Under the pieces are notes generated by a model. That model had not been told where the DNA came from, searched no databases, and saw only the letters and a program-made list of their open reading frames with translations. Of a stretch of 64,000 bases of DNA, positions 16,902 to 25,959 are shown piece by piece. How positions within the stretch are numbered: position 1 is the first letter of the stretch; each line of letters starts with the position of its first letter. Made by a program: the position numbers and the translations under genes. This stretch comes from Oligoflexia bacterium (GTDB taxonomy: Bacteria; Bdellovibrionota_G; JANQFH01). Where the stretch lies: assembly GCA_028277945.1 (NCBI GenBank), contig JANQFH010000068.1, positions 1 through 64,000 on the forward strand. The letters run 5' to 3'.

Positions 16902-17960
16902 TTATCTTAACTTGCCACTGTCCGAGGTGAGCTGGTTTTCGATGATCTTTTGCTGTGGATCAAAGGGGGTGAGATCGTTGAGACCCAGAGAGCGTACCGC
17001 CATGTTGACGAGTTCCCTCTCCGGTACCCCAGCAGACTGCTTTTGTTTGTTAAAGTAGTAACGGCCCGCCTCTAACATCACCTCTTTTGGTACTAGACCG
17101 ACCAGCTCGCTGCCGGTTACCAATACTCCCATTTTATCGGCTTCTGTTCTAACGGCTTCAAAGACCTCATGCAACGGGCTGACGTGGTAGTTGGTCAGGT
17201 TCATGGTTACCTGTGCCTGTCCATACTCTTCAATATACCAACCGGTGGCTTTGCAGTGTTTGAACAGCCCTGGCACATAGACGATGTTACCCTGTTGATC
17301 ACGGACAATACGGCGATTTGCATCGCGCTTGGCCTTGCCCTGTTCACGGATGGTAAAGGCAAGCTGGCGTGCCTTTTTCACATCTTTGCTATTGAGGTTG
17401 ATGTTGTAGGCAATAAGAAACTGGCGCGCTCCAATAGCGGTTGCGCCAGCTTTGGCATGAAACTTAGCCGGACCAAAGTCTGGTTGCCATTCAGGTTTGC
17501 TAAGCCTCTCGGCGAGTGATTCGTACCCGCCTTTACGGACGTTAGCTAGGTTACGCCGCTCCGGTTTGGTAGCCGCCTCTTCATAAAGGTAGACGGGAAT
17601 GCCGAGTTCATCCCCTACGCGTTTACCAACCGCCTTGGCAATGTCCACGCACTCTTGCATAGTTACTTCACTCACCGGCACAAAGGGGCAGACATCCGTG
17701 GCACCTTGGCGTGCATGCGCGCCTTGGTGCTGATGCATGTCAATGAGCTCGCTGGCTGTTTTTATAAACTGAAACGCTGCCTCACCAACGCCCTCTGGAG
17801 ATCCCACAAAAGTAAAGACCGTCCGGTTGGTGTCTGCACCGGGATCGACATCCAGCAGTTTTACTCCCGCAACCGCGCGAACAACCGTCGCGAGCTGATC
17901 CAAGACCTTTTGATCCCTGCCCTCACTTACATTGGGGACACATTCAACCAGCTTTGCCAT
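16902..17960 (-). CDS. Glutamate formimidoyltransferase
   Basis: This 352-residue enzyme transfers the formimino group from formiminoglutamate to tetrahydrofolate, a late step of histidine breakdown. It starts with the family's LVECVPNVSEGRD and contains DPGADTNRTVFTFVG, the GAHARQGATDVCPFVP segment with the catalytic His, and AKAGATAIGARQFLIAYNINL; the N- and C-terminal subdomains (about 1-180 and 181-330) are complete. It ends at a TAA where related fused proteins continue into the cyclodeaminase domain, remnants of which lie just downstream. Its ATG overlaps the SDR stop by one base. No other histidine-degradation gene is in the window. The product may still work as a stand-alone transferase. 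Confidence 0.92.
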   Translation of the reverse strand: MAKLVECVPNVSEGRDQKVLDQLATVVRAVAGVKLLDVDPGADTNRTVFTFVGSPEGVGEAAFQFIKTASELIDMHQHQGAHARQGATDVCPFVPVSEVTMQECVDIAKAVGKRVGDELGIPVYLYEEAATKPERRNLANVRKGGYESLAERLSKPEWQPDFGPAKFHAKAGATAIGARQFLIAYNINLNSKDVKKARQLAFTIREQGKAKRDANRRIVRDQQGNIVYVPGLFKHCKATGWYIEEYGQAQVTMNLTNYHVSPLHEVFEAVRTEADKMGVLVTGSELVGLVPKEVMLEAGRYYFNKQKQSAGVPERELVNMAVRSLGLNDLTPFDPQQKIIENQLTSDSGKLR

Positions 17961-18733
17961 TACCCACTCCTGTGTCGATGGACCATGGTTGGTGCTGCTT
18001 GGTCCGTTGGCATAATGAGAATCTCCTGGACGTTGACATGCTTAGGGCGCTCTGCCGTCCAAAGCACGGCTTCAGCAACATCCTCACCACGCAAAGGTCG
18101 AGTATTTTGGTAAACTTTTTTTGCCGATGCGGTATCGCCATGGAAACGTACCAAGCTGAACTCTGTCTCTACCAGGCCAGGGTCGATGGTGCTCACACGC
18201 ACAGCCGTACCATGGAGATCCATACGCAGCGCTTCGGTGATGCCGCTGACGGCAAACTTGGTGCCACAGTAGACCGCTCCACCGGGATAGACTCGGCGGC
18301 CAGCAATCGAACCGATGTTGATAATATGCCCAGCATTTTTCTCTACCATGTGCGGCAGAACCAAACGGGTGATGTAGAGCAGGCCTTTGATGTTGGTATC
18401 CACCATCTCTTCCCAGTCGTCGACATCACCTCCGTGCAGGGGTGCCAGTCCACGCGCGAGACCCGCGTTGTTGATCAACACCGCAGTTTTAGTAAGCAGT
18501 GGTTGATGGTTGTGGGCGAGTTCTTGTAAGCGTTGTCGTTGTCGCAGATCTACCGTTAGGGTTGTCACCTCAATAGAGTGTTGTCCCTGTAGTTCTTTGC
18601 CGAGCTGTTGCAACCGCTGCTCTCTTCTGGCAATGAGCAAGAGATCATAGCCTTTCGCAGCAAAAGCCTTTGCACAGGCTAGACCAATCCCACTAGTGGC
18701 TCCGGTAATCATGACCAGTGGTCTCTCCTGCAT
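17960..18733 (-). CDS. Short-chain dehydrogenase/reductase (YdfG-like)
   Basis: This NAD(P)-dependent oxidoreductase of 257 residues has the classical SDR elements: cofactor motif TGATSGIG (10-17), NNAG (88-91), Ser142, and Tyr155-x3-Lys159 in AVYCGTKF. The overall pattern, including PGLVETEF, is closest to the YdfG group that acts on 3-hydroxy acids such as serine. The frame is open upstream through the tRNA-Val gene, so the ATG at 18733, which gives a normal N-terminus, is used. The substrate is not determined. Confidence 0.9.
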   Translation of the reverse strand: MQERPLVMITGATSGIGLACAKAFAAKGYDLLLIARREQRLQQLGKELQGQHSIEVTTLTVDLRQRQRLQELAHNHQPLLTKTAVLINNAGLARGLAPLHGGDVDDWEEMVDTNIKGLLYITRLVLPHMVEKNAGHIINIGSIAGRRVYPGGAVYCGTKFAVSGITEALRMDLHGTAVRVSTIDPGLVETEFSLVRFHGDTASAKKVYQNTRPLRGEDVAEAVLWTAERPKHVNVQEILIMPTDQAAPTMVHRHRSG

Positions 18734-18762
18734 GGTCAATGTTCTCCTTAACAACAAGGAAT

Positions 18763-18833
18763 GGGCGATGCAGGACTTGAACCTGCGACTTCTGCCATGT
18801 GAGGGCAGCACTCTACCGCTGAGTTAATCGCCC
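18763..18833 (-). tRNA. tRNA-Val (anticodon CAC)
   Basis: The minus strand folds as a 71-base tRNA: acceptor arms GGGCGAT/ATCGCCC, D-stem ACTC/GAGT, anticodon stem CTGCC/GGCAG with loop CTCACAT giving anticodon CAC, and T-arm GCAGG-TTCAAGT-CCTGC. The CCA end is not encoded. It lies between folC and the SDR gene in the same direction. Confidence 0.96.
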
Positions 18834-18924
18834 GAACTTAGCCTCGACTATTCATGACGGCAACGTGCAGCTAACCTGCCGCGTCTCTAATTAATGGCGG
18901 CGGCCTCCCCCTATCAAGATTCCC

Positions 18925-20208
18925 TTAGAGGGTCAAGGCGTGCCGGTTGCTGCTAAGAGAGGGCACGCCGTAGAGGGGTTTTGCTGTGATATCGATGCCA
19001 AGCAGACGCAGTGCCTCCCCGGCAATTCTGCTAGAACCACAGATCAATGTTCTGCGATCACAAGCTCTCTGCATAGCTTGCTGTAAAGAGTCTTCGCTGA
19101 CAACCTCTGAACAGAAAGACAGGAGGCGCGTTTTTAGCTCCTGGTTAGGAATAAAAAAATCTCTTCCTTGCGGAGTTTTTGTCTGTGGCATGTGTGGACA
19201 GAAGATGCGCTCCGCCCTACTTGTTAACGCTTGCATACCTCTACTCCATTCATGAGTGCGGGGTTGTGCGAGGATCAGATCAAAAGGCGCTTTCATCGTG
19301 GTGTTGAGCTGTGCCAAGGCATCGTCGTTGTGGGCCAGGTCGACCACAAAGTGGTCGACGCTCTGTAGTCTTGCTGGAACACAGGTCTGCTGTAGCACTT
19401 CCTCGAGGTTAGAGTCTGCCGTCACCTCTCTGCCATGACTGAGTCGGTCAAGTAGGGCAGTTGCTGTCGCACGGTTGATCTGCACATGGTTGGCGTCACT
19501 TGCCTTGCCAAGCGGAGTACCAACGACCTTGCTGCTAAAATAGCAGTAACGTTCCTGTCTGGAGCGTAGCCAATAGTCTCTACCAAACTGGAATAGCTCT
19601 GTTTTATGCTTGTTACACCACTGCGCTGCCATAGTCGTAAGCATGGCTTGTTGCTCGGCAAAAACAAGCGTGGCGCCCCTTCGACTAATAGGGAGTTTTT
19701 CAGCCAAGATGGCCCGCTTATCGTTTCCGAGTAGATCTGTGTGGTCGAGGCCGATCGAGGTGATCGCACTTAACAGCGGCTGGGTTTGATTGGTTGGATC
19801 AAGGCGGCCACCAAGACCGACTTCAAGCAAGGCGATGTCGACCTCTTTGTCAATAAAGAAGAGCCAAGCCAATAGCGTCACATATTGGAAAAAATTCATC
19901 TGTAGTGGGTTTGTCTGCTTTGCAATGCGCTCTTCCAGTGACCGTAGTTCTGATTCGAGAATAAACTCGCCATCAACGACAAAGCGTTCGCGTGGATCTT
20001 GCAGATGCGGCGAAGTGAACAGGCCGGTTTTCAAGCCAGCGTGGCTGAGCAGTGCTGCCGTATAAGTGGCTACCGAGCCTTTGCCATTGGTTCCGCCGAT
20101 TAAGATGCAACGCAGTTGTAGATGCGGACGAGCAAATTTGTCTAGTAGCTGCTCGTATGCCTCAACCGAGAGACCACGGGCATGAAACGCTTGAAAAGCG
20201 TGTTTCAC
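18925..20208 (-). CDS. folC: Bifunctional folylpolyglutamate synthase/dihydrofolate synthase
   Basis: This 427-residue ATP-dependent ligase adds glutamate to dihydropteroate and to folates. It has the Mur-ligase-type P-loop LIGGTNGKGSVATYTAALL (about 37-55), followed by TGLFTSPHLQDPRERF, IALLEVGLGGRLDPTNQTQPLLSAITSIGLDHTDLLG, and DLAHNDDAL in the C-terminal domain (usually DGAHNPxA, so slightly divergent). It starts with GTG in a 4-base overlap with the squalene-hopene cyclase stop, so the two are translationally coupled even though their pathways differ. Confidence 0.93.
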   Translation of the reverse strand: MKHAFQAFHARGLSVEAYEQLLDKFARPHLQLRCILIGGTNGKGSVATYTAALLSHAGLKTGLFTSPHLQDPRERFVVDGEFILESELRSLEERIAKQTNPLQMNFFQYVTLLAWLFFIDKEVDIALLEVGLGGRLDPTNQTQPLLSAITSIGLDHTDLLGNDKRAILAEKLPISRRGATLVFAEQQAMLTTMAAQWCNKHKTELFQFGRDYWLRSRQERYCYFSSKVVGTPLGKASDANHVQINRATATALLDRLSHGREVTADSNLEEVLQQTCVPARLQSVDHFVVDLAHNDDALAQLNTTMKAPFDLILAQPRTHEWSRGMQALTSRAERIFCPHMPQTKTPQGRDFFIPNQELKTRLLSFCSEVVSEDSLQQAMQRACDRRTLICGSSRIAGEALRLLGIDITAKPLYGVPSLSSNRHALTL

Positions 20209-22172
20209 AGCTGCTTGATCGCTCTGGCCAGAGCCAATGTTGGAAAGTAGAGACGGTACATGTCATAGCGCAGATAGAAGTGTCGTGGGAAACCCGTGCC
20301 GGTCCAATAGAGCTCCTCCCAGCTGCCGTCGGGGTTTTGGTGGTGTGCGAGCCATGCGAGCCCTTTTGTCACAGCGGCATGGTGTGCATGATCTGCTGCC
20401 AGCAATCCTAAGAGTGCCCAAGCAGTCTGGCTTGGGGTCGATGAGCTGGCGACAAAATGATCCACATCGTAGGAAGAACAGCTCTCTCCCCAACCTCCGT
20501 CATGGTTTTGGATAGAGAGCAGCCAGTCCACAGCCTTGGTAACAATAGCGCCCTGCATGTTTTCGCCAATGGCCTCCAGCCCGACCAACACTGCGCTCGT
20601 ACCATAGACAAAGTTGACTCCCCAACGACCATACCAAGAGCCATCTGGTTTTTGATTGCGTTTCAAATAAGTCAGTGCTTGCTGAATCGCATGGCTATTT
20701 CGGTTGTAGTTTTTACGTCCCAAAATTTCCAACACGTGTCCGGTAACATCTGGGCTCGAGGGGTCCAGTAGAGATTTAAGATCGGCAAAGGGAATATCGT
20801 TTAGTATTTGCCGGTTGTTGTCTTTATCAAACGCTCCCCAGCCACCATCCTTACACTGCATTCCTAGCAGCCAGTTTAGTCCAAGCTTACAGGCGCGCCT
20901 CTTTTTCGCCTCTCTGGAGCCAAGGTCCACTCTCTGCAGCGCTAAGAGTACTAAAGCTGTGTCGTCGTTGTCTGGGAAGAAGTCATTTTGATACTCAAAT
21001 GGCCACCCGCCAGGTTGCAGCCCCGGATTCTTCACCGACCAGTCGCCCTTTCGGCGAATCTGTTGACGGAGTAGCCAGCGAGCCGCCTTTCTTGCTGCCG
21101 GAGACTTTTTTGCCACACCTGCTTCCATGAGCGCGTATAAGGTAATGGCAGTATCCCATACCGGCGATACCGTCGACTGCACGCGATAGGTGCCATTCTT
21201 TCTCGATGAGAAGCGATCAATCGCTTTGATCCCATGGTATACAGCTGGATGCGAATGCGAATAGCCTTGCAGTATCAGAGCAATAACGGAATTGATCATG
21301 GCTGGGAAGATGCCGCCCCAGTAACCCGAGCGGTCTTGATGCGACAGAATCCACTCTTCAGCCAACTTCAGCGCCTTTTTGCGAAAGGGTTTGATCGGAC
21401 TGAGGTTGTATAGATGCAAACCAAGATCGATGAGCTGAAACAGCCGCTCCGTAGTGATTAGGTAGTTACTGCTTATGGGATAGTCATAGGTTATCGGCGT
21501 TGGCGATTCATCGTAGAGTTCGCCAATACCCTGTTTCGGGCTCACTCGATGGTTAGGTCTATGGTGCATGATGATCATTAACGGTATGATGACGCTACGG
21601 GACCAAGAGGAGAAATCAAAGACATTGAAAGGCAACTCTTTAGGAATCAACATGAGCTCAGGTGGCAGCTGGGGAATCTTATCCCACGGGTACTGACCAA
21701 AGAGAGCAAGATTGATGCGGGTAAAAATTCGGATCTTGCTGAGACCGCCTTGTGAAAAGATGAAGCGTCTTGCTTTTTTTAAGGCTGGGTGATTTTTAGA
21801 CAGACCAGCAAGTTTTAATGCCTGGTAAGATTCTACGGTGGCGTTAAGTTCCCCGGGGCCATCGTAGAAGAGATTCCAGGAGCCATTATCAAGCTGACAG
21901 CTTAGAATATAGTTGACCGCATCCTCTTCCTTTTTGCCGTTGACACGCCGGATAAAGCGACGAAACAGCAGATACTCTGCAGTAATGGTAACGTTGTCAA
22001 AGACCTCACCTTCCCAAAAACCAACCTTTTTTTGTAAACTGAGTAGGTGGTCTGTCGCACGGCGAAGCAGAAGACGTAGGTCATCCACAGAGAGCGTCGC
22101 CTGTGAAACCAGCGCCTCTGCTTCTATGGGTGTCGATGATGCGAGGCCTTTTTTCATGAATGCATAGGCCAA
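20205..22172 (-). CDS. shc: Squalene-hopene cyclase
   Basis: This 655-residue enzyme cyclises squalene to hopene, the first committed step to hopanoids. The proton-donating DxDD motif is present as DNDDTA (Asp401, 403, 404). Several QW repeats are visible: QLDNGSWN, HQDRSGYW, GMQCKDGGWGAFD, NQKPDGSWYGRWG, QNHDGGWGE and HQNPDGSWEE. N-terminal TDHLLSLQKKVGFWEGE is also typical. No other hopanoid gene (hpn) or squalene synthase is nearby; the partner genes would have to lie elsewhere. It precedes folC with a 4-base overlap and follows the beta-barrel gene by 30 bases. Confidence 0.95.
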   Translation of the reverse strand: MAYAFMKKGLASSTPIEAEALVSQATLSVDDLRLLLRRATDHLLSLQKKVGFWEGEVFDNVTITAEYLLFRRFIRRVNGKKEEDAVNYILSCQLDNGSWNLFYDGPGELNATVESYQALKLAGLSKNHPALKKARRFIFSQGGLSKIRIFTRINLALFGQYPWDKIPQLPPELMLIPKELPFNVFDFSSWSRSVIIPLMIIMHHRPNHRVSPKQGIGELYDESPTPITYDYPISSNYLITTERLFQLIDLGLHLYNLSPIKPFRKKALKLAEEWILSHQDRSGYWGGIFPAMINSVIALILQGYSHSHPAVYHGIKAIDRFSSRKNGTYRVQSTVSPVWDTAITLYALMEAGVAKKSPAARKAARWLLRQQIRRKGDWSVKNPGLQPGGWPFEYQNDFFPDNDDTALVLLALQRVDLGSREAKKRRACKLGLNWLLGMQCKDGGWGAFDKDNNRQILNDIPFADLKSLLDPSSPDVTGHVLEILGRKNYNRNSHAIQQALTYLKRNQKPDGSWYGRWGVNFVYGTSAVLVGLEAIGENMQGAIVTKAVDWLLSIQNHDGGWGESCSSYDVDHFVASSSTPSQTAWALLGLLAADHAHHAAVTKGLAWLAHHQNPDGSWEELYWTGTGFPRHFYLRYDMYRLYFPTLALARAIKQL

Positions 22173-22202
22173 CTAAAGGATTTGCTCAGCGTTGTCAAGG
22201 AG

Positions 22203-23294
22203 TTAAAAGGTCGCACGCAATCCCAAGACAAAAAGGTTGCGTGAAAACGGGTCCTCGCGATCGGAGAGTTCGTTGCTGTAGCGAGAGTACTTGCCCTCCA
22301 GAGTAAATCGCTGTGAGAACCGTTTAGTAATCTTAATAGTTAAGGTGTTGAAGTTGTTATCTTCTGCATCAGAGAAGAGCAGACGCTGACCCTCAGCATC
22401 TGAGATAAACACAGCTGGAAAGGAGCGTACCTGTAAGGTTCCCAACAGATGCAAGGTGATATCTTCACCAATCTCCTTGTATCTTTCTGACGAGTAGAAG
22501 GCAAATGAGAGCAGTGCGGTTACTTTGTGGCCAGTTGAAGAAAATATGTCTTGAGAAGAGTTATTGTCTATATAGGCGTATCCGAGTGATAGCAAAAAAG
22601 GTCCATAGTAATTGATTGCTGCTGATATCTCGTGCTGCTGGTCGTCACGGTCACCTGAAGTGGAGTTAGGAAACTGCAGCAGGCTAAAGTCGTAACCCGC
22701 TCTAATGGCAAACGGGCCAGCAATGCGGCGGCTAAAGCTTGTACCGACCTGTTCTTCAAAGAAATCGATAGCTAGATCACCAAAAAAAGCAAAGTATATA
22801 AACTTGGTAAAAATCGTCTGCGAAAGACCTAAGAATACTGGATAGGAGATATTTACTTTCGAATGACTTGATAGAAAGTCTTCATTAATATCTATTTGAG
22901 CATCGTCTAAACTATTATTTTCCAACTGGCCTTTCACGTTGGTGCTAAGACCAAACTTAACCTTTTGTTTTCTCTCAGTTTGGAATTGTATATCCAACTG
23001 GCCGATCAACGTGTCTTGCTCCGCATGGCTGAAGTACTTTTTTCCACCTGCTTGTAAGGCGAGGCCAAATAGAGAACGCGGACGTAGAAAGTTCTTTTTT
23101 GTTGTTAGCAATAAGCGTAAAGCCGCATCTTGGACGCCAGAGTCAAAGGTCTTGAAAATATTATCGTCGTATTCTAAGCCGACTTGTGCGGTATTCTCTA
23201 CAAATGAGCGTTTGGTCTGCAACGGTGCCTGTGCAAAAAGCGGGTGGGAACTTCCAAGGCTAATGAGGACAACAAGCGCGTATTTCCACATCAA
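22203..23294 (-). CDS. Predicted outer-membrane beta-barrel protein
   Basis: This 363-residue protein has a signal peptide (about 1-21, ending PLFAQA) and then alternating hydrophobic/polar strands throughout, ending in Phe (LRATF), the usual C-terminus of outer-membrane barrels. The segment VGLEYDDNIFKTFDSGVQD near the N-terminus is typical of barrel proteins related to surface-polysaccharide systems (YDDNIF pattern). No known family can be named with confidence. It follows the coiled-coil gene and the two-component pair, which may control it. Confidence 0.7.
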   Translation of the reverse strand: MMWKYALVVLISLGSSHPLFAQAPLQTKRSFVENTAQVGLEYDDNIFKTFDSGVQDAALRLLLTTKKNFLRPRSLFGLALQAGGKKYFSHAEQDTLIGQLDIQFQTERKQKVKFGLSTNVKGQLENNSLDDAQIDINEDFLSSHSKVNISYPVFLGLSQTIFTKFIYFAFFGDLAIDFFEEQVGTSFSRRIAGPFAIRAGYDFSLLQFPNSTSGDRDDQQHEISAAINYYGPFLLSLGYAYIDNNSSQDIFSSTGHKVTALLSFAFYSSERYKEIGEDITLHLLGTLQVRSFPAVFISDAEGQRLLFSDAEDNNFNTLTIKITKRFSQRFTLEGKYSRYSNELSDREDPFSRNLFVLGLRATF

Positions 23295-23307
23295 GGGAAT
23301 CAGAGCA

Positions 23308-24573
23308 TTAAGGAAGTTGGATGGCCTCTTCTATCAAGCGGTGGCGCCGCATCAACTCCTTAGCAGCCTGTAGATTTTTACGGATGGTATCAAGATGGTC
23401 TTGTAGCGTGGTCTCTGCTGCAAGCAGGTCTGCTAACCTTGCATTGAGTAAAACCGTGCGATCGATGCCTTTGCTGGCAACACCCTCTAGTTGTAGACGC
23501 CTTATCGGGGTGTCCAGGGCATTGGCGGCCACGACATCTGTTGTAATACCGCCGTTGGTTTTATCTGGCAGGGCTACGGGCAGCTCACCGTTGTCTCCGG
23601 CTGATGCACCTGGCTCGCCATCGGCAGCTGCAGAAAAGCTATCATCGACCCCGGACGGTGTGTCCGTGGCTGTGCTGTCGGTGTTAGGTGTGGCACTGTC
23701 AGACGTTGGTGCGGCGGTCTCGATCTCTTTTGTCGTATTCTTTGCCTCAATGGTATTGCCTTCTGTAGCATCAGCCACCTTTGTGTTTGTGGTTTCAGTC
23801 TTGGCAAAGCTAGGTTCTGCAAAGAAGGACTCTTCATCTAATAGCAGGGCGGTCTCGTAAAGAATCCTCTCCCTGCGACGCATCCTCTGAATATGTGTTT
23901 TGAGCTGTTGCAAGTTCGCTTTAAGTCGATCTTCAAGATCAGCGAGAAAAGCCATTTTTTCTTGTAGTTCTTCCCAAGAATCCCCATCACTGGGTCTCTG
24001 GTAATCTTCTTGACCTAGCACCACTCGCCAGGGAATCTCTGTAGTGTTTAATTTGCGTCGCTGTATTTCCAGCAGCTGCAACTTTTCCTTGAGTGCTTGG
24101 GTTTCTGTAGCGGTGCTATCTTTGCTGCCGAGCTCTGTTCCGAGCAAGGCGATGCCCTCGTCAATGGATTCGGCGAGCTTTTGTCTGAGAGCCAAACGGG
24201 CACTACTTAACTTGCGTTTCTGATTTTCCAGGTTCTTTAGCTGATTGGCCAACTCGTGTGCGGACTTCAGCAGGTTTTTGAGGCGATAGGATATAAATGG
24301 ATTGTTGGAATGAGCCTGGCGAGATTTCCAGGTGGCAATCTCCTCACCCTGTTCGAGCAGCTTGCCACGAATGACGCGCATCTCTTTTTCGGTCTGTGTC
24401 TGTTGCGCATCTAAGGTGGCTAGGCGTTTCATATCCACGTTGATTGCACCTAGCTCTTTGGCCTGCGGGTTGAACGGCAATAGGAGTAGGGCGATACCAA
24501 ACCCCATTAGGCTGATGCTGAACCAAACAGTGTGATCGGTTTTCCTCACGTTAAGCCTCTCTCTGTCTTCCAC
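23308..24573 (-). CDS. Membrane-anchored coiled-coil protein of unknown function
   Basis: I do not recognise a family. The 421-residue protein has one N-terminal membrane segment (about 16-34), a long heptad-rich coiled coil (about 45-255), then a Thr/Ser/Asp/Glu-rich, probably disordered linker (about 265-350) and a final short helical region (about 355-421). The rest should be periplasmic. It overlaps the response regulator gene by 23 bases and precedes the beta-barrel gene by 13, so the four genes look like one operon. A spanning role between inner membrane and barrel is possible but is only inference. Confidence 0.65.
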   Translation of the reverse strand: MEDRERLNVRKTDHTVWFSISLMGFGIALLLLPFNPQAKELGAINVDMKRLATLDAQQTQTEKEMRVIRGKLLEQGEEIATWKSRQAHSNNPFISYRLKNLLKSAHELANQLKNLENQKRKLSSARLALRQKLAESIDEGIALLGTELGSKDSTATETQALKEKLQLLEIQRRKLNTTEIPWRVVLGQEDYQRPSDGDSWEELQEKMAFLADLEDRLKANLQQLKTHIQRMRRRERILYETALLLDEESFFAEPSFAKTETTNTKVADATEGNTIEAKNTTKEIETAAPTSDSATPNTDSTATDTPSGVDDSFSAAADGEPGASAGDNGELPVALPDKTNGGITTDVVAANALDTPIRRLQLEGVASKGIDRTVLLNARLADLLAAETTLQDHLDTIRKNLQAAKELMRRHRLIEEAIQLP

Positions 24574-25954
24574 TCTCCAGCAGGCCGAACTTCTCTAGCT
24601 TATAATAAAGCGCACTGGTCTTAATACCCAGAAGTTTTGCCATGCGTGTCTTGACGCCGCCAGTTTGTTTGTAAGCTGCCTCAATAAGACGACGTTCGGT
24701 AGTCTCAAGAATGGTTGGCAAGGGCGTTGTGCCTAAAACTGCCTCTATTTTACCATCCGTCGGTGAATTTTTCAAAAAAGTTGGGAAGTTATCTACGTCC
24801 AAGCGGTTGTCGTCGCTAAGAATGTAGGCCTGCTCCAAGACGTTTTCAAGCTCGCGGATGTTGCCGGGCCAGGTATAGTGTCGCAGTAGTTGCAGCGCTT
24901 TGCGGCTAACGGTTTTTTTGCCGCGATGGTGCTTACTGTTTAAACGCTGTAAGAAGGCCTCAGCTAGCAGTGCCGTATCCTCGGAGCGCTCTCTAAGTGG
25001 CGGCAATTCAATGGGGAAGATGACCAAACGGTAATAGAGGTCTTCCCGGAAGAGACCTTCGGCCACCCTTTGCTTTAAATCCTGATTGGTAGCGCTGATA
25101 ATACGTACATCGACTTTAAGCGTCCGCGTACCGCCGACGCGCTCAAACTCCTTTTCCTGCAACACCCTTAGTAGTTTTAGCTGGATGGATGGATCAAGGT
25201 CGCCGATCTCATCGAGAAAGAGGGTACCTTGCGCAGCTAGTTCAAATCGTCCTGGTTTCTTTCGCACCGCTCCGGTGAAGGCGCCCTTTTCATGGCCAAA
25301 GAGCTCGCTCTCCAGGACACCGGTCGCCAGCGCACTACAATTGACCTTGATGAAGGGAGATTGGCAGCGTGGCGAGGTCAGGTGGATGGCGCGTGCTACC
25401 AACTCCTTGCCCGTACCACTCTCTCCGGTGATAAAGACCGTGGTGTCGGTTTGGGCGACTTTGTTTATCTGCTCGTGAACCTTACGGATGGCTGCTGATT
25501 TACCCAATATCTCGCGTCCGGCATAGCGATCTTCCGCCTGTGCCTTGAGGTATTGGTTTTCATGGAATAGTTGGTCTTTTTCGCGGTTCAAACGGGAAAT
25601 CTCCAACGCCTGCTTGACCTTGACCCGTAGCAACTCAGGTGGAAAGGGCTTGGTGATAAAGTCACAGGCACCGAGTTTCATCGCCTCAACCGCCTTTTCA
25701 ATGGTACCAAAGGCGGTGATGATCATGACCGGGATTTGCGCATTGCGTTGATGAATCTTCTGCATCACCTCGATGCCATCCATCTCCGACATCTTAAGAT
25801 CGCTGATCACACAGTGAGGTTCCTGCTGTTGTAGCATCTCCAGACCGTCGCCACCGCTGGCCGCGGAAGTGATCTTAAACCCCGCTTTTTTCAAGGTTTT
25901 TTCCATACCCTGGCGCATGGTTTGGTTGTCCTCGATGATCAAGACGCGTTCCAT
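24551..25954 (-). CDS. NtrC-family sigma-54-dependent response regulator
   Basis: This 467-residue regulator has a receiver domain with phospho-acceptor Asp52 (VISDLKM), a sigma-54 AAA+ domain with Walker A GESGTGKE (177-184), the sigma-54 contact loop GAFTGA (224-229) and Walker B LFLDEIGD (245-252), and a C-terminal Fis-type helix-turn-helix (about 425-462, TRMAKLLGIKTSALYYKLEKFG). Phosphorylation by the adjacent histidine kinase would allow it to activate RNA polymerase with sigma-54. The two genes are 5 bases apart. The target promoters are not known. Confidence 0.96.
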   Translation of the reverse strand: MERVLIIEDNQTMRQGMEKTLKKAGFKITSAASGGDGLEMLQQQEPHCVISDLKMSEMDGIEVMQKIHQRNAQIPVMIITAFGTIEKAVEAMKLGACDFITKPFPPELLRVKVKQALEISRLNREKDQLFHENQYLKAQAEDRYAGREILGKSAAIRKVHEQINKVAQTDTTVFITGESGTGKELVARAIHLTSPRCQSPFIKVNCSALATGVLESELFGHEKGAFTGAVRKKPGRFELAAQGTLFLDEIGDLDPSIQLKLLRVLQEKEFERVGGTRTLKVDVRIISATNQDLKQRVAEGLFREDLYYRLVIFPIELPPLRERSEDTALLAEAFLQRLNSKHHRGKKTVSRKALQLLRHYTWPGNIRELENVLEQAYILSDDNRLDVDNFPTFLKNSPTDGKIEAVLGTTPLPTILETTERRLIEAAYKQTGGVKTRMAKLLGIKTSALYYKLEKFGLLESGRQREA

Positions 25955-25959
25955 AGCAA

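Noticed and set aside
18734-18811. N-terminal extension of the SDR to 18811
   Set aside because: It runs through the tRNA-Val gene; the Met at 18733 gives the normal SDR start.
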